From the NCBI RefSeq assembly GCF_021044425.1, contig NZ_JAJNEC010000003.1, positions 186,001 to 250,000 on the forward strand: 64,000 bases of DNA, given 5' to 3'. Source of the DNA: Niabella pedocola (GTDB lineage Bacteria > Bacteroidota > Bacteroidia > Chitinophagales > Chitinophagaceae). The translations under genes and the position numbers were made by a program. The notes under the pieces are model-generated. The model worked only from the letters and a program-made list of their open reading frames with translations, was not told where the DNA came from and searched no databases. Position 1 is the stretch's first letter. Every line of letters begins with the position of its first letter. Below, piece by piece: positions 54,176 to 62,927 of the stretch.

Positions 54176-54719
54176 ATGAAACCGTATATATGCTTTCTTC
54201 TGACGGGTTTTGTTGTGGTGATGAGTATGATTGCCCTGGCTTGCAGAACGGTGCCCGATGGTAAAGAGGCCGTGGAGGATTCCGATACGGCGAATCCCTC
54301 CGTAGCCACACTGGAAAAAGATGCAGACTTTGCAGTAACCGCAGCAGATAGAGGATTGATGAAAGGTGGCGCTTGGACAACTGGCGCAGCGCAATAGCGG
54401 GCGGAAGGAAGTAAGGAATTTCGGCCGCAGGATGATCAACGACCATGCGGAGGCTAACAAAGAAATAAGAAAGCTGGCAACTCAAAAAAACATCTCATTA
54501 CCCGCATCCCTGAGCGATGGGATGAAGAAAAAATATAACCGGTTCCTGCGTTTGAAGGGCGCTGCATTTGATAAGGCATATATAACGCTGATGGTGGAAG
54601 ATCATAAGGAAGATATAAATGCATTCCGGCATTATACGGGCAGTGGCGCCGGTCAAAACCTGGTGCAATGGGCTAAACGGGAGTTGCCGGTACTGGAGGC
54701 CCACCTGCAGCAGGCATAG
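54176..54719 (+). pseudogene. DUF4142 lipoprotein gene with a frameshift
   Basis: Two overlapping frames together make one DUF4142 protein. The first (from ATG 54176, MKPYICFLL) carries a signal peptide with lipobox IALAC, then FAVTAADRGLMK, and runs into a stop near 54397. The second takes over at about 54366 with VALGQLAQRNSG and continues through NFGRRMINDHAEANKEI to its stop at 54719, all typical DUF4142 (periplasmic ferritin-like helical). Removing one base in GAAAGG (54361-54366) would join them. It could be a pseudogene, a phase-variable state or a sequencing error. The second half shows no other damage, which favours a recent event. Confidence 0.75.
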
Positions 54720-55013
54720 CAGGTGGCGGGGCTTTTAGAATCGCATCCGGAGGCCCGTTTTTAAGGATATGCCATTGCGGTACAACAGGTGCTGGAAGAT
54801 GGTTGGCAATTTTGATATGCGTTTTTTATAACAGGGCCGCTCGGTTTACTACGTAGGAATCCGCGGCCGTCCTTCTTTTATATTTTTATGCAACGTTTAG
54901 CAGTATTTTTTTACCGGATGCTTTTTTTGTATTATTCTTTGGAGTAATTCGGGTGCTTTTTATTCCACCTCAAAAGAATCCCTGAATATTTTACCGCTTC
55001 TGATACAGGATGG

Positions 55014-55481
55014 TTATGGATACGGGCATTGTTCCGGCGGATCCTGTATGCAACGGATATGGCGTTGATTGTTTATGAGTATCTGCTTTTGATGTTGCAG
55101 GATCTGCTTTAATTCATGATGGGGTACAAGCTCCGCAAGTACTATTTCATATGCCCGGATGGTGGCATCTTCGTTAAATTCGAAGGCGGCAAGCAGGCCG
55201 GTTGTTAGATGAAGCGCATACAGCGCCCGGAGTTCAAGCCAGGTGCGGTAAATACCGCGGTTAACGGAGTCGGGTTCACCGGCATTTGTTTTGCGCAGGT
55301 AGGCATTCATCAGCCGTATAAAATAATGCCCCTGCTGTACCATGTCTTCCACAAGTTCTGCCAGGTAACAGCCGGCGCAGTATTGCTTACATTTTTCATA
55401 CATTTCGATCTTGTCTGCATGGATCTGTATCAGGTCGTTCAGCGCTTCCATTTCCCGGATCTTGTTTCGTGTATTGTGCAT
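55014..55481 (-). CDS. DUF2383/PA2169-like four-helix protein
   Basis: Cytoplasmic protein of 155 residues, all-helical, with MEALNDLIQIHADKIEMYEKC, the N-terminal pattern of the DUF2383 (ferritin-like, PA2169) family. It contains four cysteines in the first 60 residues or so, two of them in KCKQYCAGCY, which is unusual for the family and could bind a metal. Function unknown; family members are stress-induced in other bacteria. It is downstream of ligD on the same strand (83-base gap). Confidence 0.65.
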   Translation of the reverse strand: MHNTRNKIREMEALNDLIQIHADKIEMYEKCKQYCAGCYLAELVEDMVQQGHYFIRLMNAYLRKTNAGEPDSVNRGIYRTWLELRALYALHLTTGLLAAFEFNEDATIRAYEIVLAELVPHHELKQILQHQKQILINNQRHIRCIQDPPEQCPYP

Positions 55482-55564
55482 GGCGGTTGTTTAAAATGTA
55501 GGAGAGAATAACTCCATTTTAAAGTTTTCAAGTATTGCGCCAAATTTGAAAAGGTCCGTTTTCT

Positions 55565-58123
55565 TTAACCGGAGAGCTTTTTAATACATTGCAGCATGTT
55601 AATCCCTTTGCCAAGAATGGGACGGAACAGATCACCGGTTTGCTCCAGCCGCTTATGGATGCTTCTTATAGTGAACCGGCGGGGATCCAGTCCTGGCTTT
55701 ACCTCTTCCCAGTTTAAAGGGGTAGATACCGTGGCACCGGGCCGGGGCCGTACGCTGTAGGCGCAGGCGATGGTTTGCCCTCTCCGGTTTTGCAGGTAAT
55801 CGATGTATATTTTTTTGTTGCCTCTTTTTTTCAGGTTCCGCTCCAGTGTGGTGGTTTCGGGCAACATGGCTACTACCTGCATAGCAATAAGGTGTGCGAA
55901 ATTTTTTACCTGTTCATAGCTGTATTTATTCCCCATCGGAATATACACATGCAAACCGGTGGAACCGGAGGTCTTGCAAAAAGAAACCGCTCCGCAATCA
56001 TCCAGCACCTGTTTCACGACAAGCGTGGCTTCAATTACCTGTTCAAATGTATTTTTTTCGGAGGGATCTATATCCATGATCATATACGTAGGTGTATCCG
56101 GTTTTTTGGTGGTACTGTTCCAGGGATTTAATTCAATACAGCCCAGGTTGGCGAGATAGAGCATAGATGCCCGGTTATTGCATACCACATAGTCGATTTC
56201 TTTATGATTGCTTTCTGAATAGATAGGAGCAGTACTGATCCAGTCCGGCACGATGGCCCCCGCATCTTTTTGATAAAAGCTTTCGCCGGAGATGCCGTCC
56301 GGAAAGCGGTTGAGACTTTCCGGGCGATCCTTAAGATAGGGGAGAATGAATGGGGCTATCTGGTTATAATAGTCGATCAGATCCCTCTTGGTATAGCCTT
56401 CTTCCGGCCAGTATACCTTTTGTGGATTGGAAAGTTTTACCTGTTTGCCATCAGCTTTTATGAAGACCTCCTTTTCCTGAGGAGCGGCTGCCCTGGCCGT
56501 CGCTTTCTTTTTCTTAACCGGTGTTTTATCCGTCATAGTCTGTTCATTTTTGGGAATGATCACTTCAGTTGCGGCCTTATCTTCCCGGAGTCCCTGAAAA
56601 ACGGGTTGGCGGAAGATATGTTCTTTGGTAAGTTCGGAAAATTTAATATTGCAAACCAGTCTGGGGCGCACCCACACTGCCGGCATATTGGTCTTCGGAG
56701 GCTTTTGAAAAGGTGATTTTGCCACCACAAGCGGTTGCATTTTTTTGAAGAGCGCATTCAGGGAGGCGCTGTTAAAACCGGTACCGGTGTGGCCGGCATA
56801 CACCAGTTTGCCATCCTGGTATCGCCCCAGGATCAATGCACCGAATTTCTTGCGGGAACCGCGGGGTTCCGTATAACCGGCAATGACCACTTCCTCCGTG
56901 TGGTGATGTTTGATCTTGAGCCAGGCCGAACTTCTTCTTCCTTCGGTATAATGACTGTCCGACCGTTTGGCGATCATGCCTTCAAGGTTTTTCTGTTGAA
57001 TCACTTTAAAGAAACGTGCGCCGTCTGCTTTTACATGATCGCAATAGCGTACCCAATCATTTTCTGCCAATGCCTGTTGCAGCAGTTCTTTCCGCTGTAG
57101 CAGCGGTAGCTCCTCGGTACGGCGCCCGTTCAGGTATAAAAGATCAAATGCATGATAAATGATCGGCACATCGGGGTGTTCTCCATAATATTGTAGGGTT
57201 TGAAAATCGGGAAGCCCGGCGTCGTTGTACGCCACAATTTCACCGTCTATGACCATTTCATGCTCCTGTTGCTGTAATGCGTCTGCCAGAACCGGGTATT
57301 TTCCCGAAAAGTTGAGCCCGTTCCGTGAATAGAAACGGAAGTTGCGTCCGATTTCGGCAATGGCCCGGTATCCGTCCCATTTTATTTCAAAGATCCAGTC
57401 TTTATCGGTAAACGGATGGGATGAAAGGGTAGCCAGCATGGGTTTTATAAAATGGGTATATTTCCGTCCCGTGCCTTCAGCCGGTAACGGTTTCCCGGCA
57501 ACGGCTTTATTCTTTTTGACTTTTTTTTCCCGCACGGCGGCCGTTACTTTTGATTTTTTTTTTACATGCGCCTCGGCATTATAGGGCGTGGTAACCGCAT
57601 AGGCATCCTTGTGTTTTAACAGGAGCCAGGCATTGCCTTCCGCAGTATGTTTCATGCGCACGAGGGCAAATTCACCTTTTAGCTTTTGTCCGTGGAGGAT
57701 GAATTTTAAAGAGCCGCTTTTTACGCCTTCCAACAGAACCGTTTCTTCTTTTTTGCGCGGTTGTTTTTCAAGCGCTTCATAGGTACCCTTATCCCAGATC
57801 TCTACTTCGCCTGCACCATAATGGCCCCTGGGAATAGATCCCTCAAAGAACTGGTAGTCATACGGATGATCTTCTACCATCATGGCCAGCCGTTTATCTG
57901 CAGGGTTGAGCGAAGGTCCCTTCGGTACGGCCCAGCTTTTAAGTACGCCGTCCATTTCCAGCCGGAAGTCATAATGCAGGCGGGAGGCCGCATGACGCTG
58001 TATTACGAAATGCAGGCCCTGCTTCCCGGATGCTGTCTTTTTTCCCCTGGGTTCGGGGGTTTCCTCAAAATTCCGCTTCTGCTGGTATTTTTTTAATGTA
58101 GCCACGATTGATATGCTTGGCAT
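55565..58123 (-). CDS. ligD: Multidomain DNA ligase D of bacterial NHEJ
   Basis: Repairs double-strand breaks with Ku, 852 residues. Domain order here: phosphoesterase (about 30-180, RHAASRLHYDFRLE with its metal His/Asp), ATP-dependent ligase (about 220-520, adenylated lysine K248 in FEIKWDGYR), then primase-polymerase (about 550-850, DID metal motif in MIMDIDP). This PE-LIG-POL order differs from the Mycobacterium order POL-PE-LIG and is common in other phyla. It follows ku by 15 bases on the same strand, so they form an operon. Confidence 0.96.
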   Translation of the reverse strand: MPSISIVATLKKYQQKRNFEETPEPRGKKTASGKQGLHFVIQRHAASRLHYDFRLEMDGVLKSWAVPKGPSLNPADKRLAMMVEDHPYDYQFFEGSIPRGHYGAGEVEIWDKGTYEALEKQPRKKEETVLLEGVKSGSLKFILHGQKLKGEFALVRMKHTAEGNAWLLLKHKDAYAVTTPYNAEAHVKKKSKVTAAVREKKVKKNKAVAGKPLPAEGTGRKYTHFIKPMLATLSSHPFTDKDWIFEIKWDGYRAIAEIGRNFRFYSRNGLNFSGKYPVLADALQQQEHEMVIDGEIVAYNDAGLPDFQTLQYYGEHPDVPIIYHAFDLLYLNGRRTEELPLLQRKELLQQALAENDWVRYCDHVKADGARFFKVIQQKNLEGMIAKRSDSHYTEGRRSSAWLKIKHHHTEEVVIAGYTEPRGSRKKFGALILGRYQDGKLVYAGHTGTGFNSASLNALFKKMQPLVVAKSPFQKPPKTNMPAVWVRPRLVCNIKFSELTKEHIFRQPVFQGLREDKAATEVIIPKNEQTMTDKTPVKKKKATARAAAPQEKEVFIKADGKQVKLSNPQKVYWPEEGYTKRDLIDYYNQIAPFILPYLKDRPESLNRFPDGISGESFYQKDAGAIVPDWISTAPIYSESNHKEIDYVVCNNRASMLYLANLGCIELNPWNSTTKKPDTPTYMIMDIDPSEKNTFEQVIEATLVVKQVLDDCGAVSFCKTSGSTGLHVYIPMGNKYSYEQVKNFAHLIAMQVVAMLPETTTLERNLKKRGNKKIYIDYLQNRRGQTIACAYSVRPRPGATVSTPLNWEEVKPGLDPRRFTIRSIHKRLEQTGDLFRPILGKGINMLQCIKKLSG

Positions 58124-58138
58124 TGCCGGCGCGCCGGT

Positions 58139-58915
58139 TTAAGAAGCCTTCTTCTTTTTGGAGCTGGCAAGACTGGCTTTTAATTGTTCCATCAGGTCCT
58201 TGGATTTGTTGTATACTACCTTCATTTTTGGCCGGGTGATCTTCTTGCCTTTTGCTTTAGACCGGATAATTTTAAGAAGCTCGTCTGTATAATTATCTTT
58301 ATAGGCGCTGATATCGAATGGTTGAGACAACTGGCTGATCAATGCGGTGGCCATTTTTAATTCGGAGGGTTTGATCGCGCGCTTGGGAATATTCAGGTCC
58401 TTGCTGTCTCTTACTTCCTGCGCATACCGGATGCGCTGAAAAAGCAGCAGGTCTTCATAAAAGCGCAGCACGCCCAATGCTTCCTTGTTGCGTAATACAA
58501 AAGTGCCCACCCCGGCCATCCCGGTTTTTTTTAACGCTTCCGTTAAAAGCCCGTATGCAGCTTCTCCGCCTTTCTGTGGTTCCAGGTAATAGGGCGATTC
58601 GTAAAGAATGCTGTCAATCTCTTCTGTTTTTACAAACTGGTCGATGGTCAGCAGTTTTGTTTTCTCCGGCATTGCTTTTTCAAAATCGGCCTTATCCAGC
58701 ACAATATATTTTCCCTCATAATCGTAGGCCTTTACGATATGCTCCCAGTCTACTTCCTTCCCGGTATGTTCATTCACTCTTTTAAACCGGATATTGCTAA
58801 GGTCTTTTTTATCCAGCATATCCAGGTCGAGGCTGCTTTCTTCCGTAGCCGCATACATTTTTACAGGGATGTTTACTAAGCCAAAACCGATGGCACCGGT
58901 CCAAATTGCTTTCAT
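58139..58915 (-). CDS. ku: Ku DNA end-binding protein
   Basis: Homodimeric ring protein that binds double-strand ends and recruits LigD, 258 residues. The Ku core runs from WTGAIGFGLVNIPVKMY to about residue 215, with the family motif RFKRVNEHTGKEV. A lysine-rich C-terminal tail (AKGKKITRPK, KKKKAS) is as expected for DNA contact. It is the first gene of the Ku-LigD operon. I see no clear consensus promoter. Confidence 0.96.
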   Translation of the reverse strand: MKAIWTGAIGFGLVNIPVKMYAATEESSLDLDMLDKKDLSNIRFKRVNEHTGKEVDWEHIVKAYDYEGKYIVLDKADFEKAMPEKTKLLTIDQFVKTEEIDSILYESPYYLEPQKGGEAAYGLLTEALKKTGMAGVGTFVLRNKEALGVLRFYEDLLLFQRIRYAQEVRDSKDLNIPKRAIKPSELKMATALISQLSQPFDISAYKDNYTDELLKIIRSKAKGKKITRPKMKVVYNKSKDLMEQLKASLASSKKKKAS

Positions 58916-59343
58916 ATGTAATCAGGTTTAATATTCGGTATGTATCCGGCATTACCGATGGCATACCGGATTTTCTGACAGCGTAATCCGTTCCCGGAAT
59001 GGCTGCATCGCTAGAGTATCAAAAACCATGCACATTCAGCTGTTCGTGGAATTATTTCCACATGCAGTATTCGTTTTTTTCAATGCCGGTGAAAGTTCAC
59101 CAACGAGCCTAGCGAAGCCGGCGGGTGTTCACCATAGCCTGGCACACTCTCGTTCAGGATCCCGGTAGCGTTTCGCGGGTTTATCTGTAAAGAACCGGTG
59201 GAACGCCTCTTACGGTATTTCAGGACCGGTATTTGCATACGGTTGCTGCGGATGTTTTACTGTGATGTTGCTCCGGTTGTTGTAGGTGTTATGGTTATTT
59301 CCAAACCAACGGAGAACGCTTTATAGGTTAAATTTTTTATACT
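58916..59343. other. Gene-free stretch between divergent genes
   Basis: Upstream of ku (minus) and the CinA-family gene (plus). No gene or consensus promoter recognised. It contains short inverted segments (for example around GTGAAAGTTCACC near 59088-59100, and GGTGTTCACC near 59145), which could be operators; unsupported. Confidence 0.45.
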
Positions 59344-59865
59344 ATGATGAACCAATATCTTATGGAATGCGGAAAGCGGCTCAGGGAGCAAAAGCTTACG
59401 ATCGCATTTGCAGAAAGTGCCACCGCCGGCAGGCTTACCGCCGAATTTGCCTTATTGCCGGACGCGGGCAATTTTTTAAAAGGAGGATTTGTATGCTATG
59501 ATGCATCTTTAAAGGAACAGGTATTGAAGGTGTCGCCCCAACTGGTAGCAACGTATACGCCGGAGTCGGAGGAAGTAACGGAAGCCATTACACGGGGATT
59601 GATACCGCTGATCCCTGCCGATCTTCATGTAGGCATTACGGGGCTAACAGCTCCGGGAGGAAGCGAAACACCGGAGAAGCCGGTTGGTACCATGTTTGTT
59701 TATGGAATAAAGACCGGAACCCGGATCTTTTCAGAGCGTATGGAATTTACCGGATCCCCGGAAGCCATCATCCTGCAAACGATTTCCTATACGGCAAAAA
59801 GGATCCTGGATGAAATTATGCCGGGACATGCATGTATCAGCCAGGGCATTTCCGCAGGCTATTAA
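59344..59865 (+). CDS. CinA-family nicotinamide-nucleotide amidohydrolase (PncC-like)
   Basis: Single-domain CinA C-terminal (PncC) protein, 173 residues, which would deamidate nicotinamide mononucleotide back to nicotinate mononucleotide for NAD recycling. Signature residues are AFAESATAGRLTAEF near the N-terminus, SFVCYDASLKEQVL-type loop (here GGFVCYDASLKEQVL), and GITGLTAPGG. The usual GIAGP is GLTAPGG here, within family range. Deamidation may matter after DNA ligase action, which makes NMN in NAD-dependent ligation (inference). ATGs at 59344 and 59347 are possible starts. Confidence 0.88.
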   Translation: MMNQYLMECGKRLREQKLTIAFAESATAGRLTAEFALLPDAGNFLKGGFVCYDASLKEQVLKVSPQLVATYTPESEEVTEAITRGLIPLIPADLHVGITGLTAPGGSETPEKPVGTMFVYGIKTGTRIFSERMEFTGSPEAIILQTISYTAKRILDEIMPGHACISQGISAGY

Positions 59866-59984
59866 GATGCCTTTGCCGTAACCGGCAAATCAAGGCAAAC
59901 AGCCGCTATTATTATTTGAGAACGTTCCACCAAACGTATGGCGGATGACCGACTAAAATTATGTATACAACAAAAAGGAAGACC

Positions 59985-60446
59985 ATGAATAAAAAGAAGG
60001 TTAATTTTTTCGAACGGCTTGCCGCCCGTATCACCTGTTGGACCGGTAGTTTTGCAGCATTCGGTTCTGCCTTTGTATTGGTATTGATCTGGCTGGTGCT
60101 GGGCCCGGTTTTTCATTATTCCGATACCTGGCAGCTGGTGATCAATACGGGGACCACTATTATTACGTTCCTGATGGTGTTTTTAATCCAGAAAACCCAG
60201 AATAAAGATTCCAGGGCTACGCAGCTGAAACTGGATGAGTTGATTGCTGCCAGTAAGGAAGCCAGTAACCGCATGGTGGATATCGAAGACCTGACAGAAG
60301 ATGAGCTGGAGGTGTTGCACCGGTACTATCAGCGCTTATCCGGTAAAATAGATGAACGTAAGAACCAGCACGGCAGGCAGCCGTCGGATGCGGCCCGGCC
60401 GGTACAGGATCCCGGAGCCGGGACAAAACAACCGGAGCTGCCGTAA
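59985..60446 (+). CDS. Low-affinity iron permease-family membrane protein
   Basis: Membrane protein of 153 residues from the ATG at 59985 (MNKKKVNFFERLAARITCW); 59961 is an alternative. Two predicted membrane helices (about 20-42 and 50-72) are followed by a helical cytoplasmic part (LKLDELIAASKEASNRMVDIEDL) typical of Pfam iron_permease. The bacterial family has no proven iron transport activity and is stress-linked. It ends with a Pro/Gln-rich tail. It follows the CinA-family gene on the same strand. Confidence 0.85.
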   Translation: MNKKKVNFFERLAARITCWTGSFAAFGSAFVLVLIWLVLGPVFHYSDTWQLVINTGTTIITFLMVFLIQKTQNKDSRATQLKLDELIAASKEASNRMVDIEDLTEDELEVLHRYYQRLSGKIDERKNQHGRQPSDAARPVQDPGAGTKQPELP

Positions 60447-60981
60447 TGCGGACAGGCTGTTATGTTTTTTTGTAACGGGCTTTTCCGGGAACCATATCGC
60501 CCCGTATCCATAATAAAAATTTGCGTGTGATCATTCATACCAAAGCGCGATCTGTTCGCCGGTGGTATTTACCAGTTTCTGAGGTTTTACATCCGTCATC
60601 CGCCAACCATTCTTTGTAGATGTTCAGAATACCGGGAAGCGGCTGTTTCTTTTAAAAGCGGTAAGAAATAAAACAGATGTCTGGGGATCGGGAAATTATT
60701 TCCTCGGAGGGTATCGGGAACTATGGTTTGCAATTCCGGAACGGCAAATGTGCACTGCCGGTGCAACGCGGAATCTGCGTTGCCGGTTTGTGTACGGGTG
60801 TTTATTATTCAAAAAAGTTATGTATATTTACCAGACTAATTTTTATGTAAGCCCTATAGGAGTTGGTTGTGGCTGCGTTGTAAAATGACGGATTAATGCT
60901 CGTCTGTTTTCCCCGGTTTTTTTGTGTTTGTAGGAGTGATTTTTTAATTGTTGCCCGGTTCCTGTATATTAATTTTTCAGT
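60447..60981. other. Gene-free stretch with one stem-loop
   Basis: No full gene seen. The minus strand holds a short frame of 22-28 residues (from MTDVKPQKLVN to IALWYE, about 60530-60600) that looks faintly protein-like and may be a fragment. The segment 60758-60786 forms a GC-rich hairpin (GCAACGC / GCGTTGC with flanking CCGG arms). The leader of the histidine kinase gene begins after it. Confidence 0.4.
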
Positions 60982-62376
60982 ATGATTTTGTCCTTGAATA
61001 AAATAAGGTTTGGATATGCGTTATCTTCTCTGTTGCTCCTTGTATCGTATATCCTGATCTTTTCCACGAACCGCAGGCTTCAGAAAGAGAAGAACTGGAT
61101 CGTAAGCAACTACACGCTGATCAATAAGATGGGGGATATTAAAATGGCAATGAGCGAAGCCGAATCCAATGTGCGGGGTTATATTATCAATAAACAATCC
61201 CCGTTCCTGGAAGGTTTTTATGCAGCCCGGACTAACCTGGAAAAATTACACGGAGAAATAAAACAGCTGACGAAGGAGGACTCAGTACAGTCGGCAAACG
61301 AAGAACGGCTTTATTCCATGACCAAACGCCGGCTTTCCGAGCTCTCCAGTTCCATATTGCTGAACCAGAATACATCGGCCGCGCTGCGCATGTCTACCAT
61401 AGGCGCAGCAAAATTAGCGCAGGCAGACAGCATTTATGAGCAGATGGGAAAGATGACGCTGCTTGAAGAACGGCTTATGAAAGGGCGGATATCAAAACTG
61501 AATAAGTTTTACAGCAGTACGGAAGCGGTAACCATCGTGTCGTTATTTATGGCACTGATTGCGGTACTGTATGCGATCTTCACTTTTAACAGCCAGTACC
61601 GGCAGAAGAAAAAGGCGAATACGATTGCAGACCAGTACCGGCTGGAACTGGAAAGCAATGTAAAGGAACTAAGCGATAAGAATACGGAACTGAATGAGCT
61701 GAAGGGGATTGAAAAGCTGGCCACCATCGGCCGCGTGTCGCGGGTGGTGGCGCACGAGGTACGTAACCCGCTTACCAATATCACCCTGGCTGCGGAACAG
61801 TTGCGGGATATATCCTGTATCGAAAATGATGAAGAGGGGCAATTGCTGATCGCTATCATTAAACGGAATTCATCGCGCATCAGCCAGATGGTGGCCGACC
61901 TGCTTAATGCTACGAAGTTTATGCAGCTGGATAAACAACGGGAGGATATCAATAAAATACTCGATGAAAGCCTGGATATGGCGAAAGACCGGCTGTTGCT
62001 GCAGAAAATACAGGTGGTAAAGGATTACTCACCGGATCTTTGTGATGTGCTGGTAGATAAGGATCGGATGAAACTGGCCTTGCTGAATATCATTGTAAAT
62101 GCAATTGAGGCGATGCCTGAAGAGGGCGGAGTGCTGGAACTGGCTACCCGGAAAACAGCAGGTAAGTGTGTGGTAGAAGTTCGGGACAATGGAAGCGGAA
62201 TGGATGAGAATACCCTGCAGCATCTTTTTGAGCCCTATTTTACATTGAAAAGCAAAGGCAACGGATTGGGGCTTACGAATACGCAAAACATTATATTAAA
62301 TCATAAAGGCAATATCCGGGTACAAAGCGAAAAAGGAAAGGGTACTGTGTTTATCGTGTCTCTTGATCTGGTATAA
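60982..62376 (+). CDS. CHASE3-type sensor histidine kinase
   Basis: Inner-membrane sensor of 464 residues. Membrane helix 1 is at 10-28, a CHASE3 periplasmic domain spans about 30-170 (SEAESNVRGYIINKQSPF), and helix 2 lies at about 180-203. A linker coiled coil precedes the HisKA domain with phospho-acceptor H258 in AHEVRNPLTNI, and the HATPase region has DNGSGMDENTL and GNGLGLTNTQ. The signal is unknown. Its last 26 bases overlap a convergent single-receiver gene, and an NtrC-type regulator gene follows beyond it; the three likely form one signalling unit (inference). Confidence 0.93.
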   Translation: MILSLNKIRFGYALSSLLLLVSYILIFSTNRRLQKEKNWIVSNYTLINKMGDIKMAMSEAESNVRGYIINKQSPFLEGFYAARTNLEKLHGEIKQLTKEDSVQSANEERLYSMTKRRLSELSSSILLNQNTSAALRMSTIGAAKLAQADSIYEQMGKMTLLEERLMKGRISKLNKFYSSTEAVTIVSLFMALIAVLYAIFTFNSQYRQKKKANTIADQYRLELESNVKELSDKNTELNELKGIEKLATIGRVSRVVAHEVRNPLTNITLAAEQLRDISCIENDEEGQLLIAIIKRNSSRISQMVADLLNATKFMQLDKQREDINKILDESLDMAKDRLLLQKIQVVKDYSPDLCDVLVDKDRMKLALLNIIVNAIEAMPEEGGVLELATRKTAGKCVVEVRDNGSGMDENTLQHLFEPYFTLKSKGNGLGLTNTQNIILNHKGNIRVQSEKGKGTVFIVSLDLV

Positions 62377-62809
62377 AACCGGATAAACCGGTGTTATGTC
62401 CGGAAGTTATTTGATCGATGATGGAAAGAATGGTTTCTTTGGTAAAGGGTTTCCCGATGAAATGGTCCGCACCGTTGTTAAGGGCCATTTTTTGGTCGTA
62501 GCTGGTGTCATAGGCGGTCATCATCACGATATTCACATCCGCAATGGTTTTGAATTGCTGGATATACTGAACGCCAAGACCATCGGGTAGCCGGTTGTCC
62601 AGAAAGATCAAACAGATACCCGGGTTCTGTTTCAGCACCTCCAACCCGTCGTGGATAGATCCGGCATATACGGCGTCAATATTTCGTTGTTTCAGTATAT
62701 TACGGAGAAGATAGTATATATCATCTTCGTCATCAATGATCAGCGTTTTTAGTGACGGCTTTTTTTGCGGCGGGTGTACGGAATGATATGGGAAAACGTT
62801 ACTTTCCAC
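62351..62809 (-). CDS. Stand-alone receiver-domain response regulator
   Basis: Single CheY-like receiver, 152 residues, no output domain. Acidic pocket residues are in LIIDDEDD (about 23-30), the phospho-acceptor is D71 in FLDNRLPDG, and the Lys is in GKPFT (near 119). N- and C-terminal extensions have no recognisable domain. It overlaps the 3' end of the histidine kinase gene in convergent orientation. It could be a shuttle or sink for phosphoryl groups between the kinase and the NtrC-type regulator (inference). Confidence 0.88.
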   Translation of the reverse strand: MESNVFPYHSVHPPQKKPSLKTLIIDDEDDIYYLLRNILKQRNIDAVYAGSIHDGLEVLKQNPGICLIFLDNRLPDGLGVQYIQQFKTIADVNIVMMTAYDTSYDQKMALNNGADHFIGKPFTKETILSIIDQITSGHNTGLSGFIPDQETR

Positions 62810-62927
62810 TTTTTTCTATTACCGGCAATTATTCTGCCAAATGCGGTTTGCAGGCTGTGAATTTTAAAAATGTAAAAGTCGGCACGATTTGCGCTATAAA
62901 TTGAATGTGTAAAAAAAACCTCAGAAT

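Noticed and set aside
59085..59160. Resemblance between GTTCACC-type inverted bits here and the segment near 52797-52870
   Set aside because: Similarity is short and patchy; not enough to call a repeat family.
62878..62895. Possible sigma-54 promoter (GGCACGATTTGC) upstream of the NtrC-type gene
   Set aside because: The distance between the GG and GC elements is about two bases too short for the TGGCACG-N4-TTGC consensus.
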